From: Syntrophaceae bacterium UBA2208
GTDB taxonomy: Bacteria; Desulfobacterota; BSN033; UBA1163
NCBI GenBank assembly: GCA_002327885.1
Contig: DCUS01000056.1
Location: forward strand, 1-10,943
DNA: 10,943 nt
Direction: 5' to 3'
Under the pieces are notes generated by a model. That model saw nothing but the letters and a program-made list of their open reading frames with translations. It did no database searches and was not told the DNA's origin. Both the position numbers and the translations under genes were made by a program. The stretch's first letter is position 1, and each line of letters opens with the position of its first letter. This document shows, piece by piece, positions 7,207-10,943 of this stretch.

Positions 7207-8166
7207 ATGAGATTTCCCTGGATAAAAAAAGTAGTTTTTCTTTCCCTTCTCATCGGGATCATCGTTCTCATGAATTCCTGGATGGAGAGGGGAGGGAATC
7301 GTCAGACCCGCCGGCAATATGAAGAAGCCTTCCACCCGAAGGTGAATGCGGATATCATCATTATGGGGGCCTCCCATGCTGCCCATGGGATCAACCCAAA
7401 ATATCTTGAAAAAGGTGGCTTAAAAGTATTTAATTTTGGACAGGACGGAGCCGGGCCGACCTTCTTTTTAAAATGGTATCGAAAAATATTCCAGCGCTAC
7501 TATGGAAAGCCTGACACGGTGATCTTTGGAGTCCATTGGGTGATGTTCAGTCATACGCTCCAGAGACAATTAGAGCAGGATAGCAACTATTTTCCCCGGG
7601 ACTTTTTATTCGAAGAGCTCCATAATTTCAAGGAAATGAAGGCCCTCGTTCTGAACCGGTTTGCCTTTGTTCGAGAGAGAAGAAAATTGCCGTACCGGTT
7701 GGTTGGGTTGTTTAAGAAGGAACGTAGAAGGAGCACCCATATTTTATTGGAATACTATAATGGATTTGTCCCTTATGAGAGGAAGGGAAACCTTGACAAA
7801 AAGAAAGGGTCCAAACCCAAAAATGATAAAGTTCAAATAGATGCCTTTAAAGCCTTACTCGATGATTTTGAAAAGAATCAAATACAGGTCATCTTAGTGA
7901 GCATCCCCGGATATCTTCCCTCACGGGATATCGATAATATCCAGGAAAGTATGGATCTGATACATGAGATCGCAGAGGAGAGGAGCCTTCCGTTCTTGGA
8001 TTATGAAACACAAAGGATTACGGGCCTGAATACGGATCCCAGTCTGTTTTCGGATTGGGTTCATTTAAATGGAAAAGGGAGTGATGCATTTTCAGAATTG
8101 TTGAAAAGCGATCTGGAACTCCTTTCGAAACAAAAGAAGATAAAATGGGGGCCGTCTTCAACCTAA
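7207..8166 (+). CDS. Membrane-anchored SGNH-fold protein, probable O-acetylation partner of the MBOAT
   Basis: A 319-residue protein with one N-terminal hydrophobic segment (about residues 8-24) after KK, so probably anchored with its domain in the periplasm. SGNH/GDSL-type features are visible: IIIMGASHAAHGINP with putative nucleophile S57, FNFGQDGAGP (75-84) as the block with an oxyanion glycine, and FSDWVHLNGKGSDAF with D283 and H286 in the DxxH spacing of the catalytic Asp/His. VILVSIPGYLP (228-238) is a core strand. A basic linker (ERKGNLDKKKGSKPK) lies at 191-205. AlgJ/AlgX, PatB and DltD-like partners of MBOATs show the same anchor-plus-SGNH design, and the position just behind the MBOAT gene supports a role in transferring acetyl to the glycan. 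An esterase that removes acetyl groups is the main alternative. AAAGGGG precedes the start. Confidence 0.87.
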   Translation: MRFPWIKKVVFLSLLIGIIVLMNSWMERGGNRQTRRQYEEAFHPKVNADIIIMGASHAAHGINPKYLEKGGLKVFNFGQDGAGPTFFLKWYRKIFQRYYGKPDTVIFGVHWVMFSHTLQRQLEQDSNYFPRDFLFEELHNFKEMKALVLNRFAFVRERRKLPYRLVGLFKKERRRSTHILLEYYNGFVPYERKGNLDKKKGSKPKNDKVQIDAFKALLDDFEKNQIQVILVSIPGYLPSRDIDNIQESMDLIHEIAEERSLPFLDYETQRITGLNTDPSLFSDWVHLNGKGSDAFSELLKSDLELLSKQKKIKWGPSST

Positions 8167-8287
8167 AACAATTTTTCTAATATCTCAGAAGAAATAGGAA
8201 GTCTACCGGTTGAATGAGACCATGAGGAATAAAATCATCCCAGGTGGAAATACCCTGTTCGTTGTGGGAGAGAAGGTGGCTTAGGCA
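8167..8287 (+). other. Only sizeable intergenic gap; possible gene remnant
   Basis: These 121 bases interrupt an otherwise tightly packed operon. I see no strong promoter boxes and no stem-loop with a T-run. The + frame from 8198 to 8281 is open for 28 codons and reads like a protein C-terminus, containing RNKIIPGGNTLFVVGEKVA before a TAG at 8282-8284. From the internal ATG at 8222 it would be a 20-residue peptide. GGAG at 8267-8270 and AGAAGG at 8271-8276 can serve as the ribosome binding site for the GTG at 8288. Confidence 0.45.
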
Positions 8288-9271
8288 GTGGAAAAGATTC
8301 CCTGCGAAGTTTGCGGGTCCCATCAGCATCAGTTCCTTTTTGAGGGGTGGGATCGTGTTTTCGGAATTCCGGGAAGGTTTGACATTGTCCAATGCAAGGA
8401 ATGTCGTCTCATTTTTATCAACCCCCAACCCGATCCGGAGAAGCTGAAAAAATATTATCCAAAAGATTACTATATTTCTAATCCCTCTCATTACAGGGAA
8501 TATTCTTGGTCAAGAAGGTGGGCCCTGGAGACTTATTGGGGGTACCGAAGTCCGCCCAATACTCGAGGAGCTCTTCGTCTTTTAAAAAAAATGGTCTTTC
8601 TCCCATTTCGAATCAAATATCGGCATGCCATTCCTTTTGTCGAAGGCGGAAAGCTTTTAGATATTGGGTGCGGGAACGGAACCGAACTCTATAAATTGAA
8701 ATTGATGGGTTGGCAAGTACATGGAGTTGAGATGGATGCCGAAGCCTCCGAACGGGCAAGGTCAAAGGGAATATCTGTTTACACTGGAGATCTCTTTAAA
8801 GCGAATTACCCCGATCATTTTTTCCATGTCGTCAGAATGAGTTTTGTATTGGAGCATCTTTCCAACCCCAAAGAGGCCCTTCTTGAAATCAGCAGGGTCC
8901 TGATGCCAAAAGGCCGAATTTATATTTCGATTCAGAATGCAAGAAGCCTAAACTACTGGTTATTTGGTAAATGTTGGTTCAGTTTGGATGTTCCCCGCCA
9001 CCTCTTTTCCTTTACTCCTGAAACGATTGAGAAACTCCTTTTTCCATTGGGTCTGAGGATTAAAGCCCTCTGGTTCGAATCCGGGGAAAGAAGTTTTTTG
9101 GCGAGCCTTCAATATTTGATCAACGAACGATATGGACGGGGGGCCGCCTGTCAGGGAGCCCAGCCGATAGCAGAAAGTCGTTTTCTGAAATTGCTTTTCC
9201 GCCCCTTTTGCTGGGCGGTGGATCGATTAGGATTCGGAGATCTGATGCATTTGGAGATTGTTAAGTGTTGA
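8288..9271 (+). CDS. SAM-dependent methyltransferase with N-terminal zinc ribbon
   Basis: A 327-residue protein in two parts. Residues 6-39 form a zinc-ribbon-like knuckle (C6-x2-C9 and C36-x2-C39) followed by LIFINPQPDPEKLKKYY, the standard layout of Methyltransf_23 enzymes found in glycan and natural-product clusters. The class I methyltransferase domain has motif I LLDIGCGNGTEL (123-134), the acidic VEMD (147-150), SFVLEHLSNPKEAL (185-198) and RIYISIQN (210-217). A C-terminal region including DVPRHLFSFTPETIEKLL is typical of this family and probably shapes the acceptor site. The start is GTG: an in-frame TAG at 8282-8284 rules out anything further upstream, and the first cysteine is at residue 6. 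It overlaps the downstream glycosyltransferase gene by seven bases. The substrate is probably a sugar or lipid-linked glycan, but cannot be named. Confidence 0.88.
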   Translation: MEKIPCEVCGSHQHQFLFEGWDRVFGIPGRFDIVQCKECRLIFINPQPDPEKLKKYYPKDYYISNPSHYREYSWSRRWALETYWGYRSPPNTRGALRLLKKMVFLPFRIKYRHAIPFVEGGKLLDIGCGNGTELYKLKLMGWQVHGVEMDAEASERARSKGISVYTGDLFKANYPDHFFHVVRMSFVLEHLSNPKEALLEISRVLMPKGRIYISIQNARSLNYWLFGKCWFSLDVPRHLFSFTPETIEKLLFPLGLRIKALWFESGERSFLASLQYLINERYGRGAACQGAQPIAESRFLKLLFRPFCWAVDRLGFGDLMHLEIVKC

Positions 9272-10215
9272 TCCATTTATCCATCATCATCGTTAGCTAT
9301 AACACAAAGGAATATCTTCTTCCTTGTCTGAAATCGATTTGCGAAAAGGATGACGGGAGATCTCAGGAGGTCATTGTTGTTGATAATGGTTCCCAAGACG
9401 GAAGCGGGGGGGAGGTTAAGGAGAAATTTCATTTTGTCCATCTCATCGAAAACAAGAAGAACCTGGGATTTGCAAAGGCGGCCAATCAAGGGCTTCGAAA
9501 GGCCTCCGGGAGGTATCTTTTTCTTCTCAATCCGGACGCCCAGGTGAAACGGGGAGCCATTGAACAATTCGTCTCATTTATGGAGTCTCATCCGGAGGCG
9601 GGGGCGGCCGGGGGACAGCTTTTCAACTCTGATGGGTCCAGACAGAATTCGATCGCTAATTTTCCTTCTCTGGCGACGGAACTTTTCAATAAAAGTCTCT
9701 TGAGATGGTTCTACCCGAAGCGATTTCCGGGAAAAGAGAGAGATTATCTCAAGCCGATCGAAGTGGATTCCGTGATTGGTGCTTGTATGGTGGTCAGTCG
9801 GGAGGTCGTGGATCAGGTTGGCTTATTGGATGAGGATTATTTTCTTTTTCTTGAAGAGACAGATTGGTGCTTTCGCATGAAGAAGGCGGGCATGAAGATT
9901 TACCATATCCCCGATGCCGAAATCATCCATCATCAAGGGAAAAGCGCTCGAAAAAAAACGGCCCTGTCGAAAATTGAGTATTACCGTTCTCGATATTTGT
10001 TTTTTAAAAAGCATCGGGGTTTCTTTCCATGGATTCTCCTCTTGATCGGATTAAATGTAAAACTATGGGTTGAATTTATTTTGGTGATGGTCGGATGTCT
10101 GTTGACTGTCTTTACCGTGAAAAAGTGGAGGCGGAAACTCCCGATTTGCGCCGCCCTTCTCAAATGGCATCTTAAATTCTGTCCGGCCGAAATGGGGTTA
10201 AGACCGGTATCATGA
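9265..10215 (+). CDS. GT2-family glycosyltransferase, rhamnosyltransferase-like
   Basis: A 316-residue GT-A enzyme. It begins LSIIIVSYNTKEYLLPCL, has VIVVDNGSQDGS (36-47, nucleotide-binding Asp), NLGFAKAANQGL and YLFLLNPDA (84-92), where NPDA replaces the DxD metal site as usual in WbbL/rhamnosyltransferase-type GT2 enzymes. VIGACMVVSREV (170-181) and DEDYFLFLEETDWCFR (189-204) contain the acceptor-side ED-type catalytic motif, and IIHHQGKSARK follows. Residues about 252-285 are hydrophobic and end in KKWRRK, giving one or two C-terminal membrane helices, so it works at the inner membrane on a lipid-linked acceptor. The GTG start at 9265 overlaps the upstream stop by seven bases; GGAG at 9253-9256 is well spaced. 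TTG at 9268 is an alternative that changes one residue. A deoxyhexose donor such as dTDP-rhamnose is a guess. Confidence 0.93.
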   Translation: MLIHLSIIIVSYNTKEYLLPCLKSICEKDDGRSQEVIVVDNGSQDGSGGEVKEKFHFVHLIENKKNLGFAKAANQGLRKASGRYLFLLNPDAQVKRGAIEQFVSFMESHPEAGAAGGQLFNSDGSRQNSIANFPSLATELFNKSLLRWFYPKRFPGKERDYLKPIEVDSVIGACMVVSREVVDQVGLLDEDYFLFLEETDWCFRMKKAGMKIYHIPDAEIIHHQGKSARKKTALSKIEYYRSRYLFFKKHRGFFPWILLLIGLNVKLWVEFILVMVGCLLTVFTVKKWRRKLPICAALLKWHLKFCPAEMGLRPVS

Positions 10216-10256
10216 CCATTTTTTCGCACCTTCTCATTTTTTGATGAGTTTTAAAT

Positions 10257-10261
10257 GGAGG
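10257..10261 (+). promoter_or_regulatory. Shine-Dalgarno of the dehydrogenase gene
   Basis: GGAGG lies four bases before the ATG at 10266 and settles that start. The 50-base gap before this gene (10216-10265) holds nothing else convincing. Confidence 0.65.
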
Positions 10262-10265
10262 TTTT

Positions 10266-10943
10266 ATGGCCAAGGTCGCTGTGGTGGGTTGTGGTTATTG
10301 GGGAAAAAATCTGGTCCGGAATTTTTCGGAGTTGATGGCCTTACATACTCTTTATGATGCGGATGAGAAGAAGGTTCAGGAGTTAATGGCCCATTACCCA
10401 CAAGTCAAACCCTCTCTTAGTCTTTCTGAGATCTTTGAAGATCCATCGGTCGATGGAGTGGTCATAGCCACTCCCGCGGAATCCCATTACCGGGTGGTCA
10501 AAGAGGCTCTGCAGGCAGGGAAGGATGTTTTTGTGGAAAAACCTTTAGCCTTAAAAGTGAGAGAAGGAAAGGAGTTGGTGGCCTTAGCCAAGGGGGAAAA
10601 TAGGATCTTGATGGTCGGCCATCTCCTCGAGTACCATCCGGGGATTATCAAGCTTAAACAGATCGTATCGAACGGGGAGCTGGGAAAAATCAATTATATT
10701 CACTCCACCCGCCTCAACCTCGGTAAATTTCGGACAGAAGAGAACATTCTCTGGAGCTTTGCCCCCCATGACATCTCCGTCATCCTCCTTCTTTTGGGAG
10801 AGATGCCCAACGAGGTGTCCGCCCATGGGGGAAGTTATCTCAATCAAGGGATCGCCGATGTGACGATGACCACGATGGATTTTCCAAGTGGCGTGAAGTC
10901 GCACATTTTTGTCAGTTGGCTTCACCCTTATAAGGAACAGAAG
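10266..10943 (+). CDS. Gfo/Idh/MocA-type nucleotide-sugar dehydrogenase (3' end missing)
   Basis: The frame is open from ATG 10266 to the last base, giving 226 residues of a protein usually about 320-350 long. The N-terminal Rossmann fold has VAVVGCGYWGKN (4-15; GxGxxG). VIATPAESHYRVVKEAL and DVFVEKPLAL (87-96) follow, the latter with the lysine-containing EKP motif that contacts cofactor and substrate. The second domain shows MVGHLLEYHP, LNLGKFR and WSFAPHDIS (163-171), where H168 is the family's presumed acid/base residue, then FVSWLHPYKEQ at the edge. This set matches the WlbA/WbpB-like branch, which oxidises C3 of UDP-N-acetylglucosaminuronate or a related UDP-sugar with NAD(H). Such enzymes work with DegT aminotransferases, one of which opens this window. 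The family is firm and the substrate inferred. It is cytoplasmic, with a good GGAGG upstream. Confidence 0.93.
   Translation, partial: MAKVAVVGCGYWGKNLVRNFSELMALHTLYDADEKKVQELMAHYPQVKPSLSLSEIFEDPSVDGVVIATPAESHYRVVKEALQAGKDVFVEKPLALKVREGKELVALAKGENRILMVGHLLEYHPGIIKLKQIVSNGELGKINYIHSTRLNLGKFRTEENILWSFAPHDISVILLLLGEMPNEVSAHGGSYLNQGIADVTMTTMDFPSGVKSHIFVSWLHPYKEQK

Noticed and set aside
8177..8491. 104-codon open frame on the - strand across the intergenic gap
   Set aside because: Most of it is antisense to the conserved zinc-ribbon part of the methyltransferase; it has no ribosome binding site or recognisable domain.
3033..9271. Two methyltransferase genes as a duplication
   Set aside because: One has a zinc ribbon and motif GCGNG, the other has neither. 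Apart from general fold motifs they do not align, so they are separate families.
10212..10244. Eleven-codon mini-frame (MTIFSHLLIF) overlapping the GT2 stop as ATGA
   Set aside because: Very short, ends 21 bases before the next start and is not linked to it. Most likely chance.
10233..10252. Small hairpin CTCAT/ATGAG followed by four T residues after the GT2 gene
   Set aside because: Only five base pairs, two of them G-C, with a T-rich loop. Too weak to be called a terminator, and the downstream gene continues the pathway.
10584..10925. 113-codon open frame on the - strand
   Set aside because: Lies wholly within the well-conserved dehydrogenase on the + strand, so it is a shadow frame.
1..10943. 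CRISPR array, tRNA/rRNA genes, transposase genes, phage or defence genes
   Set aside because: No regularly spaced direct repeats, no tRNA-like cloverleaf and no such proteins are visible on either strand.

Overview
The window is an internal part of a surface-polysaccharide gene cluster (O-antigen, capsule or exopolysaccharide) from a Gram-negative-type bacterium. All eleven supported genes lie on the + strand. They make or transfer sugars or decorate a glycan: one DegT-family sugar aminotransferase, four glycosyltransferases (three GT-B/GT4-like, one GT2), one hexapeptide-repeat acyltransferase, two SAM methyltransferases, an MBOAT/SGNH O-acetylation pair and one Gfo/Idh/MocA-type sugar dehydrogenase. 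Nothing fixes the species. Moderate GC, frequent ATGA gene overlaps, a WaaG-like glycosyltransferase and a short dispersed-type palindrome would fit a deltaproteobacterial (Desulfobacterota-like) or similar sediment lineage, but that is an inference.

Layout. Bases 1-1068 hold the 3' part of the aminotransferase; its start lies outside the window. From 1065 to 4672 four genes follow with overlaps of 4 or 8 bases: WaaG-like GT4, hexapeptide acyltransferase, methyltransferase and a GT-B enzyme with a DLDDA motif. A second, clearly paralogous GT-B enzyme follows at 4725-5720. Bases 5732-8166 carry an AlgI-like MBOAT acyltransferase and a membrane-anchored SGNH-fold protein, a pairing typical of periplasmic polysaccharide O-acetylation. 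After a 121-base gap (8167-8287) come a zinc-ribbon methyltransferase, an overlapping GT2 glycosyltransferase and, after 50 bases, a dehydrogenase of the UDP-sugar type that runs off the right edge. I see no convincing terminator or internal promoter, so the window reads as one long transcription unit.

How they fit together. The dehydrogenase and aminotransferase could together make a 3-amino (or 3-acetamido) nucleotide sugar, which the acyltransferase might N-acylate. The four glycosyltransferases would assemble a repeat unit or oligosaccharide on a lipid carrier or lipid A core. The methyltransferases would modify sugars or chain ends, and the MBOAT/SGNH pair would O-acetylate the exported glycan. 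No flippase, polymerase or export gene lies inside the window.

The main oddities are: a 182-base nested imperfect palindrome read in frame as the N-terminal extension of the first glycosyltransferase; a sharp GC drop inside the aminotransferase gene; an acyltransferase lacking the usual catalytic histidine; tandem glycosyltransferase paralogues without the usual second glutamate; and a possible gene remnant in the one real intergenic gap.
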